This document shows positions 47,370 to 55,259 of a stretch of 64,000 nucleotides of DNA, piece after piece. The stretch comes from Sunxiuqinia elliptica (lineage in GTDB: Bacteria > Bacteroidota > Bacteroidia > Bacteroidales > Prolixibacteraceae). Within the stretch, counting starts at the first letter, position 1; each line of letters starts with the position of its first letter. Location of the stretch: NCBI RefSeq assembly GCF_900113005.1, contig NZ_FONW01000010.1, positions 123,444 to 187,443 of the forward strand, read 5' to 3'. A model generated the notes under the pieces. It saw only the letters and a program-made list of their open reading frames with translations. It made no database searches and was not told the DNA's origin. Position numbers and translations under genes: made by a program.

Positions 47370-47456
47370 GCCCAGTTGGCGGAATTGGTAGACGCGCTAG
47401 TTTCAGGGACTAGTGTCCTTTTGGACGTGAAGGTTCGAGTCCTTTACTGGGCACCA
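47370..47456 (+). tRNA. tRNA-Leu (anticodon CAG)
   Basis: 87 nt with encoded CCA. The acceptor stem is GCCCAGT/ACTGGGC; the anticodon arm is CTAGT-TTCAGGG-ACTAG giving anticodon CAG (codon CUG). The variable arm is long (GTGTCCTTTTGGACGTG region), as in a class II tRNA, and the T arm contains GGTTCGAGTCC. It probably serves as the integration target of the island to its right. Confidence 0.96.
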
Positions 47457-47476
47457 GGAGAAATCCAAACAAAACT

Positions 47477-47510
47477 AAAAGCACTTAAAATCAATATTTT
47501 AAGTGCTTTT
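47477..47510 (+). terminator. Terminator of tRNA-Leu
   Basis: AAAAGCACTTAAAAT/ATTTTAAGTGCTTTT perfect 15-bp stem with a CAAT loop, followed by TTGTTTT. Confidence 0.9.
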
Positions 47511-47556
47511 TTGTTTTCCACGAGAATCAAAAAAGCACAAAAAAAGTCATTCTAAA

Positions 47557-47640
47557 CGAGACTTTACCGAGAACAAACATTTTTTGAAAATCTGTTCTCG
47601 ATATAGTCTCGGCAGTTCTCATAAGTCTCTCTATTTCAGA
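47557..47640. repeat. Inverted and direct CGAGA-type repeats next to the integrase (putative arm sites)
   Basis: CGAGACT-4nt-CGAGAACA (47557-47575) is mirrored by TGTTCTCG-4nt-AGTCTCG (47593-47611) around a 17-nt centre. A further degenerate copy (GTTCTCATAAGTCTC) follows at once. More CGAGA words occur at 47521 and 47714. This fits arm-type integrase binding sites or an operator; function is inferred from position. Confidence 0.6.
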
Positions 47641-47751
47641 ATTTAAATTAACATTAATTGACTCGATTTGATCTTGAAAACGAGCCCCTAAAAGGGTATT
47701 TTTAAGCAACAATCGAGACCAATTTTTTCTTTAACCTTAAAATGAAAAAAG

Positions 47752-48975
47752 ATGAGATTGACTATTAACTTTATTGTGAAAAAAGCAAGACAGAAAATTA
47801 ATGGAGAAATTCCTGTTTATGTAAGATTTACGCTAGATTCCAAACGCGTTGAGCTTTCTACAGGTATTTATTGTCATCCTGATAAATGGGATGAATCTGG
47901 ACAACATTTCAACGGAAGAAATGAAAGAGCCCAAATCCTAAATAACAGATTGAGCAAAATTCAAAATGAGATTCAGGATCATTACAATTTACTTAAATCT
48001 TCAGGAGAAGATTTCGATGTAATTACCATTAAAAATAGGATACGAAACATCGATGACAGCGAAGGTATTCTAAAAGTATTTGACTACTACTTAAGGAATA
48101 TGTCCGAAAAACTTGGTAAAGGATACTCAAAAGAAACTTATAAGCATTACAAGTCATCAAGAAAACGGCTTGGTGAATTCGTTAGGAAATTTAGCATGAG
48201 AAAGGACTACCCTGTTGAGAAAGTTGATTATAAATTTCTTGAAGCTTTTGATGTCTACCTCAAGAAGGAATATAAGGTTCATCAGAACACTGCATGGAAC
48301 TATCATAAACATACAAGACGTGTTCTTAATTTAGCTGTGTCAATGGACCTAATTGAAAAGAATCCCTACAAAAAATACAAGATACCTCTTGCCGAAACAA
48401 ATAGAGACTTTTTGACAGCAACAGAACTTAGCACCATTCAGGATAAAGAGATTAAAGTTCAACGTCTGGATACCATCCGGGATATATTCGTGTTTGCTTG
48501 TTACACGGGTCTCTCCTACTCCGACATCGCGAAACTACACAAAGATCATCTTCGCAAAGGGATAGACGAAAATGACTGGATATTTATTAATAGAACTAAA
48601 ACGAATAATCGTTGCAGAATACCAGTACTTCCCGAAGCAAATATCATCTTGAAAAAATATCAAAATACACCTCATTACCAGGTAAAAGGTTTGTTATTAC
48701 CGGTTCTTACCAATCAGAAGATGAATAGTTACCTAAAAGAGCTAGCCGATATCTGTGGAATCAATAAAGAACTCACCATGCATATGGCTAGACACACCTT
48801 TGCAACAACTGTTACTTTGAGCAACGGTGTTCCTCTAGAAACTGTATCTAAAATACTCGGACATACCAATCTTAAAACGACTCAAATTTATGCTAAGATC
48901 CTGGATCAAAAGATTTCCGACGACATCAAACAACTCCAAATAAAACTGGAGTCGAATAAGAAAGCACGTATTTAA
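47752..48975 (+). CDS. Tyrosine site-specific integrase (IntDOT-like)
   Basis: 407 residues. The N-terminal arm-binding domain (FIVKKARQKINGEIPVYVRF) and core-binding SAM-like domain (residues ~110-210) precede the catalytic domain. Catalytic residues: TGLSYSDIAKL (Ser where classic integrases have the first Arg, as in IntDOT), HMARHTFAT with His and Arg, LGHT, and the nucleophile Tyr in TQIYAKI. It is placed directly after a tRNA, the usual layout of an integrated genomic island or conjugative element. Confidence 0.93.
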   Translation: MRLTINFIVKKARQKINGEIPVYVRFTLDSKRVELSTGIYCHPDKWDESGQHFNGRNERAQILNNRLSKIQNEIQDHYNLLKSSGEDFDVITIKNRIRNIDDSEGILKVFDYYLRNMSEKLGKGYSKETYKHYKSSRKRLGEFVRKFSMRKDYPVEKVDYKFLEAFDVYLKKEYKVHQNTAWNYHKHTRRVLNLAVSMDLIEKNPYKKYKIPLAETNRDFLTATELSTIQDKEIKVQRLDTIRDIFVFACYTGLSYSDIAKLHKDHLRKGIDENDWIFINRTKTNNRCRIPVLPEANIILKKYQNTPHYQVKGLLLPVLTNQKMNSYLKELADICGINKELTMHMARHTFATTVTLSNGVPLETVSKILGHTNLKTTQIYAKILDQKISDDIKQLQIKLESNKKARI

Positions 48976-48985
48976 ATATTCACAA

Positions 48986-49012
48986 CAATAGTTTCCTTTT
49001 GTGAAACTATTG
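48986..49012. promoter_or_regulatory. Palindromic operator of higBA
   Basis: CAATAGTTTC and GAAACTATTG form a perfect 10-bp inverted repeat with a 7-nt centre, immediately upstream of the -7 box. Position and symmetry fit autoregulation by the HTH antitoxin. Confidence 0.7.
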
Positions 49013-49013
49013 C

Positions 49014-49021
49014 TAACTTTG
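49014..49021 (+). promoter_or_regulatory. -7 promoter box for higBA
   Basis: TAACTTTG, 12 nt before the higB ATG, adjacent to the palindrome. Confidence 0.65.
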
Positions 49022-49033
49022 TAAAGTTGAACC

Positions 49034-49366
49034 ATGAAAGTTCATTTAATAAAAGTACAATCAATCGAGAACTATGTACGTGATAATGTCCAAAGTAAAA
49101 AGGCATTTGAAATCTGGCTATCGATTGTAAAAAGAGCTGACTGGAAAAATCCCCAGGATATTGTGAGAACGCTTAATTCTGCCGATATATTGGGGAAAGG
49201 ATCAAACAGAGTTGTTTTTAATATTGGTGGCAACAAATACCGGATAATCTGCCAGTATTATTTTGGAAAGCAGAAAGTACATCTGTTTGTAAAATGGATT
49301 GGAACGCATGCTTTCTACACCAAGCTCTGTAATAATGAAGAACAGTATTCGGTAGATATCTATTAA
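49034..49366 (+). CDS. HigB-family mRNA interferase toxin
   Basis: 110 residues. HigB-type toxin: FEIWLSIVKRADWKNPQDI, NRVVFNIGGNKYRIICQYYF and FVKWIGTHAFYTKL, with basic residues expected for ribosome-dependent mRNA cleavage. It is first in the operon, 10 bp before the antitoxin gene, the toxin-first order typical of higBA. Confidence 0.9.
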   Translation: MKVHLIKVQSIENYVRDNVQSKKAFEIWLSIVKRADWKNPQDIVRTLNSADILGKGSNRVVFNIGGNKYRIICQYYFGKQKVHLFVKWIGTHAFYTKLCNNEEQYSVDIY

Positions 49367-49376
49367 TCAGAGAGAC

Positions 49377-49826
49377 ATGGAAGCTTTAAAATATACCGTA
49401 ATAAAAACTGAAGAACAGTACAACAACTATTGTAATATCCTTGAGAATCTAATTTCAGAGGCTTCTCCTGCCCTTGATGATGAAATCGAGTTGTTGACGC
49501 TTCTAATTGAGAAATGGGATTCGGAACACAGTACCTTTAAAGATCTGGATCCTGTTCAACTCATTAAGTCATTAATGGAAGAGAACAGCCTTAAAGCAGT
49601 TGGATTGGCAAAACTCCTTGGGTTGTCGAAAGGAACAGTTTCAAAGATTCTGAATTACCAGAAAGGTCTATCGAAAGAAACGATTCGCAAACTATCCGAG
49701 AATTTTCAGGTTTCACAGGAAGCTTTTAACCGTCCATACAGACTAAAAAATGAAATTAACAGGCAATTTCGTGATGCGAGCTTAATGAATACTAAAAAGG
49801 ATCTGGGGGCTTCATTAGCCATATAA
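49377..49826 (+). CDS. HigA-family antitoxin (HTH)
   Basis: 149 residues. The helix-turn-helix covers about residues 73-115 (LAKLLGLSKGTVSKILNYQKGLS). The N-terminal part probably binds HigB. It should repress its own promoter through the palindrome at 48986-49012. Confidence 0.9.
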   Translation: MEALKYTVIKTEEQYNNYCNILENLISEASPALDDEIELLTLLIEKWDSEHSTFKDLDPVQLIKSLMEENSLKAVGLAKLLGLSKGTVSKILNYQKGLSKETIRKLSENFQVSQEAFNRPYRLKNEINRQFRDASLMNTKKDLGASLAI

Positions 49827-49854
49827 TCGGAAATTCATTGAAAGAGAAGCTGCT

Positions 49855-50002
49855 TTACTTTTCTTCTTTCTCAACAAGACGTTCCAGAGCTTTAAAGATG
49901 GTTTTGTAGTTCCCAAAACGTAGAAAATCCTCTACAAAAAATAGCGCCCCCCTCTCGCTTTTTTATTTTTACTAAAACCTGTGTTTCAGCATTTTCGGCC
50001 AA
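49855..50002 (-). pseudogene. Remnant of a DUF6088/AbiEi-like antitoxin gene
   Basis: Minus-strand translation gives an N-terminal piece ending VLVKIKKRE, then after a one-base frame change near the six-G run (about 49947-49952) RGALFFVEDFLRFG and KTIFKALERLVEKEEK followed by a stop. The pattern KIKKxxRG-x-LFF-x-EDF-x-G-x-KALERL matches the start of DUF6088 antitoxins, but the frame is broken and truncated and the main body is gone. Confidence 0.45.
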
Positions 50003-50031
50003 TTATTTCATTGTTTTTCGTCGCAAATCTA

Positions 50032-50075
50032 GTAAATAATTACGACAAGAATACATGGTGTCTATAATTATTTAC
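50032..50075. repeat. 44-bp dyad
   Basis: GTAAATAATTA/TAATTATTTAC (11 bp, perfect) enclose an inner GACA/TGTC pair. No coding; role unknown. Confidence 0.6.
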
Positions 50076-50313
50076 CTCCTTCGCTCCTGTTAGCGGAAGT
50101 CTTAATGTGTGACTTCAAAAAGCTTCTACCGGAATTTATGTAGGTAAAGTCTTTTTGGAATTGGTATGGCGCGCCGGGAAAAATCAACTTTCCCAATTTT
50201 GGAATGAATGGCTTTATGCCGGAAGCTTTTGAAAACCCAGAGGGGCTCGTCTTTCGGAAATGTAGTTGTTTTGTGGTAGGGCTTGAGAACTTAGGGTTTT
50301 GGGACCTTGCCCG

Positions 50314-50736
50314 TCATCCTAATTTCTTCTGGATTAATTTCTCCAGTCGTTCCATCATCTCCTCTTTCTCTTTCAGCATGCGTTCGTAAAGGGCAATCTT
50401 TTCTTCGTGAAGCTTCACTATTTGCTCAATGGGATGAAAGGTGGGATAATAACTGAATAATGAATTCCCATTTGCATTATCATGGTTATTGACGGTATTG
50501 GAAATGATATTGATAGCCTTTTCCTCGTCAAAATTCTGAAAAGCTTCTACCGGTATTTTCAGAGTACTAGAGATCTGTTGCAATAGTGGAAGTTCAATGG
50601 TTTCCTTCTGCTCCAATAGCGAAATCTTCTTCTGGGTCCAGCCTTCACCCAATTCATAGGCTAGGGCATCCTGTTTAATTCCCAGCATTTCACGAAACCT
50701 TTTCACATTGCGACCTTCATGTACTTTAGCTTCCAT
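50314..50736 (-). CDS. XRE-family transcriptional regulator
   Basis: 140 residues from ATG 50734-50736. The N-terminal HTH_3 is VKRFREMLGIKQDALAYELG to LPLLQQISSTLKIP; the C-terminus (residues ~105-140) is a charged coiled coil (LYERMLKEKEEMMERLEKLI), probably for dimerisation. A longer frame adds 33 hydrophobic residues and is unlikely. Possible regulator of the divergent 549-residue gene. Confidence 0.85.
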   Translation of the reverse strand: MEAKVHEGRNVKRFREMLGIKQDALAYELGEGWTQKKISLLEQKETIELPLLQQISSTLKIPVEAFQNFDEEKAINIISNTVNNHDNANGNSLFSYYPTFHPIEQIVKLHEEKIALYERMLKEKEEMMERLEKLIQKKLG

Positions 50737-50762
50737 AGTTCTTTTTTGTTTTTTGACCAACT

Positions 50763-50770
50763 CAAAGATA
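50763..50770 (-). promoter_or_regulatory. -7 promoter box for the XRE gene
   Basis: Minus strand TATCTTTG, 27 nt before the ATG. Confidence 0.55.
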
Positions 50771-51007
50771 AAAACAATTTTGGTTAACGAAAAGAGCAGA
50801 CAGAGATAACACCGCGGTATAAAATATCCCTTCAATGCGTTGGCGATTTCTATGCTTTAAATCGATAGGTTATTAGAAAACGAGAACGTTTAGAGTATTC
50901 TTTCATCGCTCGATGCTTGATTCGTATGACTATTTTATGCTCATTTTGAATTGAATATGCTTCAAGGCTTTCAGAATTTTGGATTCTAATCCCTAAATCC
51001 ACAATCG

Positions 51008-52657
51008 ATGAAAGCAACGATAGAACCTGGTTTTTCTGAAATGAAGGACAGAGCATTAAGCGAGAAATTAACACAGCTAACCCGTGAATTTCCGATTGCC
51101 TTTATTTTTTATTACCCAAGGCAAGAAACGTCCTCTGCACATGTTCTTATTATTCCGCTGGAAGGCAAGCATGCCCGGTTGATTGAATCGAGAAAATGGA
51201 TTCGTAACAAAGGGGATAAAAACAAGCCTCTGCTTCATGTTATTTCCCTCGGCAAAATGGCATTTGAATACCGGGCTGGTAATCCTTTTATAGCTTGTTA
51301 TTGCCAAAAATCAGCCATCATCTATCAAAGTCCACAAGCCGGTGATTGTCCGGATACAGAATGGCATTCCGTTAAAAAGAAGTTCAAAAAATACACAGAG
51401 CGCTATTATCATGACCGCGAGCTCCTGCTCTCTGAAGCAACCCATTTTCAGCAGATGGGTTCTCTTACCGGCACACACCTGACCTACCTGTCGGCTTTTA
51501 AACATACCATCCGCTACCTTGAGACACTTTACGCAGGACACTCCTTTGATTCCAGCAACCTACACCGGCGAATAAAGTACCTGTCATATTTTATTCCGGC
51601 CATCGAAAAGGGCTTTGTAAAAAAGAACAGCAACGAATATTACCTGGTTTCAGAACTTGAGCGGGGAAAGGAAGCCGCAGAATACGGAGATGAAGTCCGG
51701 CTTAATGAGAATTTGTTTGATAGCATTGCTGCGACCGAGTTCAAACTGTACCAATTTGTATCAGACCGGTTTTCTGCGCTCAAAAGACAAATTAAATCCG
51801 GTGGTCATTTACAAGCTATCGTCTCTAAACCTAAGTTTTCTCCAGAGGGTAAAGAGCTCGCCCGACTAATAACACTTTTACAGAAAATGCATCCGGTTGA
51901 AGAGGTATATTTGTTTCATCAAAGCCAACATGACCGTACGACGACCTACTTCCTGTTAGTTATTGGCGAGGGACTGGGTACAGCAATTCTAAACCGGGTT
52001 CAGCAATCGGTAAAAGCAAAGACAGGTGGTCAGCATGCTGTTGTACTTATAGGACACAGTCTTACCTGGATACAGACCAACCTGTTTTATCACCAGGCTT
52101 TCTTTCAGAAAATCATGCTTCCTGTTAACCGGAAGTTTCAATCCCACCCCAACCATCCATCCATTCACTGGGAGATTCCCTACACTCCGAATTATCCTGA
52201 CCTGGAGTACTATTACAGTTCATCAATTAAAATGGCGAAACAGTATTTTGTATTAAGAACTAATGCAACAGAAAACAACACCGAAGGACTCAGCAATTTG
52301 TTTGGGCAATCGGTATTAGGCCTGTTTAGGACATACATTTTTGCAAAACTAAGCTACCTGCCAAATTACTTACCGGCTTACAGCCTTTGGAAGCTGTGTG
52401 TTTATGCTGAGGCAAGACTTGAAAAAGTGGAATTTCTATTTGAAAAATGTTGTGGAGAAAGCTTCTTCAAAACAGTAGACAAAGCCAATAAGTTTCATCA
52501 TCGAATCTCAAGCTTAGCAGAGGAAAAGCTCCTGGTCATGGATGAAATTTTAAACCTGCTATTAGAGGAATTAGAGACGGCTTGTAAAAGCGTGAAGGGT
52601 GAGAGCATCAGAGACGTACTTCTCCGTTCTGACACCCCAGCTCCACAAGAGGAGTAA
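51008..52657 (+). CDS. Large accessory protein, possibly duplicated nucleotidyltransferase/HEPN-like
   Basis: 549 residues; not recognised with certainty. Two halves have parallel layout: an alpha/beta segment (FIFYYPRQETSSAHVLIIPL in the first half; VYLFHQSQHDRTTTYFLLVI in the second) followed by a helical segment of HEPN type (ELLLSEATHFQQMG..., and MAKQYFVLRTNATENNTEG...). This suggests an internal duplication of a degenerate nucleotidyltransferase plus HEPN unit, as in some Bacteroidota mobile-element proteins. Role unknown; its neighbour is a divergent XRE regulator. Confidence 0.55.
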   Translation: MKATIEPGFSEMKDRALSEKLTQLTREFPIAFIFYYPRQETSSAHVLIIPLEGKHARLIESRKWIRNKGDKNKPLLHVISLGKMAFEYRAGNPFIACYCQKSAIIYQSPQAGDCPDTEWHSVKKKFKKYTERYYHDRELLLSEATHFQQMGSLTGTHLTYLSAFKHTIRYLETLYAGHSFDSSNLHRRIKYLSYFIPAIEKGFVKKNSNEYYLVSELERGKEAAEYGDEVRLNENLFDSIAATEFKLYQFVSDRFSALKRQIKSGGHLQAIVSKPKFSPEGKELARLITLLQKMHPVEEVYLFHQSQHDRTTTYFLLVIGEGLGTAILNRVQQSVKAKTGGQHAVVLIGHSLTWIQTNLFYHQAFFQKIMLPVNRKFQSHPNHPSIHWEIPYTPNYPDLEYYYSSSIKMAKQYFVLRTNATENNTEGLSNLFGQSVLGLFRTYIFAKLSYLPNYLPAYSLWKLCVYAEARLEKVEFLFEKCCGESFFKTVDKANKFHHRISSLAEEKLLVMDEILNLLLEELETACKSVKGESIRDVLLRSDTPAPQEE

Positions 52658-52673
52658 CCATCCTTAAAAAAGT

Positions 52674-52696
52674 AAAAGCGGGAAAATCCCGCTTTT
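52674..52696. terminator. Bidirectional terminator
   Basis: AAAAGCGGGA/TCCCGCTTTT stem with a 3-nt loop between convergent genes, T run on both strands. Confidence 0.85.
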
Positions 52697-52712
52697 TTAT
52701 ATTCACCTCAAA

Positions 52713-52985
52713 TTAATTCAACGTTTCATCCAGCGCCTTTCCGGGTTTAAACTTCACAACATTTTTGGCAGCAATTTGCATTTCTTTTCCGGTTTGCGGA
52801 TTTCTACCTGTTCTTGCAGGACGTTCGGAAACAGACAGAGTGCCAAATCCAATTAGCTGAATACTCTCTCCTTTACCTAATACTTCTTTTGCCGTTTCTT
52901 CAAAGGCTTTTACAAATTTCTCATTATCAGCTTTACTCAAACCTGACTTATCGGCCATAGCCGCTACTAATTCTTGTTTATTCAT
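52713..52985 (-). CDS. HU-family DNA-binding protein
   Basis: 90 residues from ATG 52983-52985. The family motif GFGTLSVSERPARTGRNPQTG is intact, with DNA-bending Pro in the arm. A nucleoid protein; island-borne copies often modulate mobile-element genes. Confidence 0.93.
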   Translation of the reverse strand: MNKQELVAAMADKSGLSKADNEKFVKAFEETAKEVLGKGESIQLIGFGTLSVSERPARTGRNPQTGKEMQIAAKNVVKFKPGKALDETLN

Positions 52986-53241
52986 TTTATTATCAATAAT
53001 TGTTTGCCTGCAATAATAATGTTTTTCCACCAATTAACGCCCTTTGAATGCTTTCAGCCAAAATGCCAATTGTTGAGAATATATAAAAATATTGCCAATT
53101 CTTAGCCTCAAATAGCTATAATTGAGAATGATGCAAAATTGAGAACCTTTTCTTAAAACAATCCAAAATGAAAAAGCTTCCTGGTAGCTTATTACACCTA
53201 ATAAACTTATAAAAGACTTGCAACAGTCGTACTTCCAAGCT

Positions 53242-53781
53242 CTATTTTTCTTCTTCTATTATAGCGTAAATATCAAGGCTTAGGTATTTTCCATCTTTTA
53301 TTTCACAATCTTTCATTCTTCCTTCATAGTTAAAATCAAGTTTTGCTAGTCCATTTTTACAATTTTTGTTTTCAGAATCAACAAAACCTTCAATTCTATG
53401 AAGTCCTAGCTTTTCAAATCCATATTCACATATTCGAGGCATGACCTCCTTCATAATTCCTTTTCCCCAAAAATCAGGAAGAAGCCAAAAACCAATTTCT
53501 GCTTTTTTGTTAGTTCTTTCTATATCATTTAGGCCACCAGCCCCGTAAAACTCCTTTTCATCCTTTGAACATATTGCCCACCAGATTCCAGTTTTATTTT
53601 CTTCCAAATTTCTAAACCAAATAATCTGCTCTTTTGTGGCTTCAAGACTATCAAAGCTGATTCCATAATACGCTATAACTTCAGGGTGAGAAAGTCCGTT
53701 GTATACGTTTTCGAGATCATTTTCTGTAAATTGTCTTAATTTAAACCGTTCTGTTTCTATTTTCGGAAAATTATAATTCAT
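53242..53781 (-). CDS. GNAT-family N-acetyltransferase (RimJ/RimL-like)
   Basis: 179 residues from ATG 53779-53781. Layout of RimJ-type acetyltransferases: ETERFKLRQFTENDL at the N-terminus, WWAICSKDEKEFYGAGGL, the acetyl-CoA loop WLLPDFWGKGIMKEV and LHRIEGFVDSENK. Substrate unknown. Confidence 0.87.
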   Translation of the reverse strand: MNYNFPKIETERFKLRQFTENDLENVYNGLSHPEVIAYYGISFDSLEATKEQIIWFRNLEENKTGIWWAICSKDEKEFYGAGGLNDIERTNKKAEIGFWLLPDFWGKGIMKEVMPRICEYGFEKLGLHRIEGFVDSENKNCKNGLAKLDFNYEGRMKDCEIKDGKYLSLDIYAIIEEEK

Positions 53782-53849
53782 AGTTTCATTTTTAATCTGT
53801 TTATATGTTACAATAGGAGATTTTTTGCCGGACACACAGGGGTTTTGTG

Positions 53850-55001
53850 TTACTCGCTCTTCTTCCTTAGCATATCTTGTGTCTCTATAGCAAACTTATT
53901 TTCAGGATTTAATTGCAATGCAATTTTATTAAAGGTCATGGCATTTTCAAAATCATCAATCATATAATATGTGCGAGCTAAATAAGCATCTGCCATCAGT
54001 GCTTTAGGATAGTATTCTTTGCACTTTTTTAAAACTGAAATCTTTTCATTGGTATTATTCCGTGTAAAAAGCAGATAAGTCAGCAAGTAGAAATCATTTT
54101 CAGGAGGAGTTATTGAAATACCAGTAGTATTTGACAAATTTTTATAGTGTTCAACTAAAAGCTCAGTTGCATGATCTGTTTGTGAGTCCGTCAACTCGAA
54201 TCTCCAGTCTTCAAACATGAATAATAGTGCATCGGTTATCGTCGAAGGAAATATTGAATGATGATCGGCATTTTCTAATTCAATATTTCTAAATGAAAAA
54301 TTCTCATTACTTATTTTCGACAGTTCATCAATTAACTCTTTATTCTCTATAAATGGAATTTCTTTATCATTTTTACCACAAGCCAAAATCAATCTTTTCT
54401 TACTTGTAGGAATTATATCATTTTGTGAAAAACCCTCTTTTATTAATGCAACCAAATATTTTGACTCAGTTGGTGCTGTACAATAATAAGCATTGAAATC
54501 GACTGAGCCGCTAAACATAGATTTTAACACAAACCCTCCACCAACTGAATGTCCTATCAAAGTTTTATATCCATTGGTTCGATATTTTTTACTTATATAA
54601 GTGATTAATTCTTGCGATATGAATTTACTGATACCCTTCCAATCATCTTCATAACGAAGTTCCCGACCACCGTTAAGAGTCCTAAAACCAATTACAATTG
54701 TTTCTGGAATTGTATGTAAAATACCATTTTCCACATGATATGGTTCTCCTAAATAATTAGACAAGGCATAATACATACTACTTCTCTGTTTATGCCCAAT
54801 AATAATTTGAATAGCACATCTGTCATTTGTATTAAAATAATTAGCTGGGAGATAGATATCAATAATTCTATCTTGATCTAATATCTTAGATGATATTGTG
54901 TCTGTAATTATAAATTCATTGCATGGAACTTGACCTACGGAATTACTATTCTGCAATAATATTGATATAAGAAAAAATAGCGTACTAAAGTATCTACTCA
55001 T
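53850..55001 (-). CDS. Exported alpha/beta hydrolase (esterase) with C-terminal TPR
   Basis: 383 residues from ATG 54999-55001, where a signal peptide begins (MSRYFSTLFFLISILLQ). Esterase PF00756-like: nucleophile elbow IGHSVGGGFV, catalytic Asp in the LILACGKNDKE region and His in NADHHSIFP. The last ~80 residues form one or two TPR helices (YYPKALMADAYLARTYYMID). The upstream 40 residues of the longer frame are not protein-like. Substrate may be a siderophore ester or other small ester. Confidence 0.82.
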   Translation of the reverse strand: MSRYFSTLFFLISILLQNSNSVGQVPCNEFIITDTISSKILDQDRIIDIYLPANYFNTNDRCAIQIIIGHKQRSSMYYALSNYLGEPYHVENGILHTIPETIVIGFRTLNGGRELRYEDDWKGISKFISQELITYISKKYRTNGYKTLIGHSVGGGFVLKSMFSGSVDFNAYYCTAPTESKYLVALIKEGFSQNDIIPTSKKRLILACGKNDKEIPFIENKELIDELSKISNENFSFRNIELENADHHSIFPSTITDALLFMFEDWRFELTDSQTDHATELLVEHYKNLSNTTGISITPPENDFYLLTYLLFTRNNTNEKISVLKKCKEYYPKALMADAYLARTYYMIDDFENAMTFNKIALQLNPENKFAIETQDMLRKKSE

Positions 55002-55259
55002 AATAATAAAGTAATTTGCAATGGTTTTCAATGCTAGGTAATGATCATGTGCAAGTTGTCGCTGCGTCCCGATAACTATCGGAATTGAAGAACATTTGTG
55101 AGTAGAAACAACACTCCACAAGCCCCCCGAAATTCAAATTGCAATTTTTGTGTGCTCAGCACAAGTATGTGTACACTTTATTGTAAGCTCTGAAAAAATG
55201 TTTAAAATACAAATTTTTATTGTTAAAAGTAAAAGTGTAGCATGAGATTATTCCAGAAA

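Larger units (their letters stand above)
49827..50313. other. Non-coding stretch between higA and the XRE regulator
   Basis: 487 bp. It contains an antitoxin-like remnant, an 11-bp inverted repeat and a 16-nt word shared with the XRE gene. An open minus-strand frame without a start (about 50074-50313) follows the XRE stop; I see no family in it. Confidence 0.4.

Noticed and set aside
47527..47712. A minus-strand frame between tRNA-Leu and the integrase
   Set aside because: It lies wholly in the inverted-repeat block, which explains its composition.
50850..51074. A 74-codon minus-strand frame overlapping the start of the 549-residue gene
   Set aside because: Composition is protein-like (KHRAMKEYSKRSRFLITYRF), but it overlaps the coding start of a longer gene and has no clear start context; not strong enough to call.
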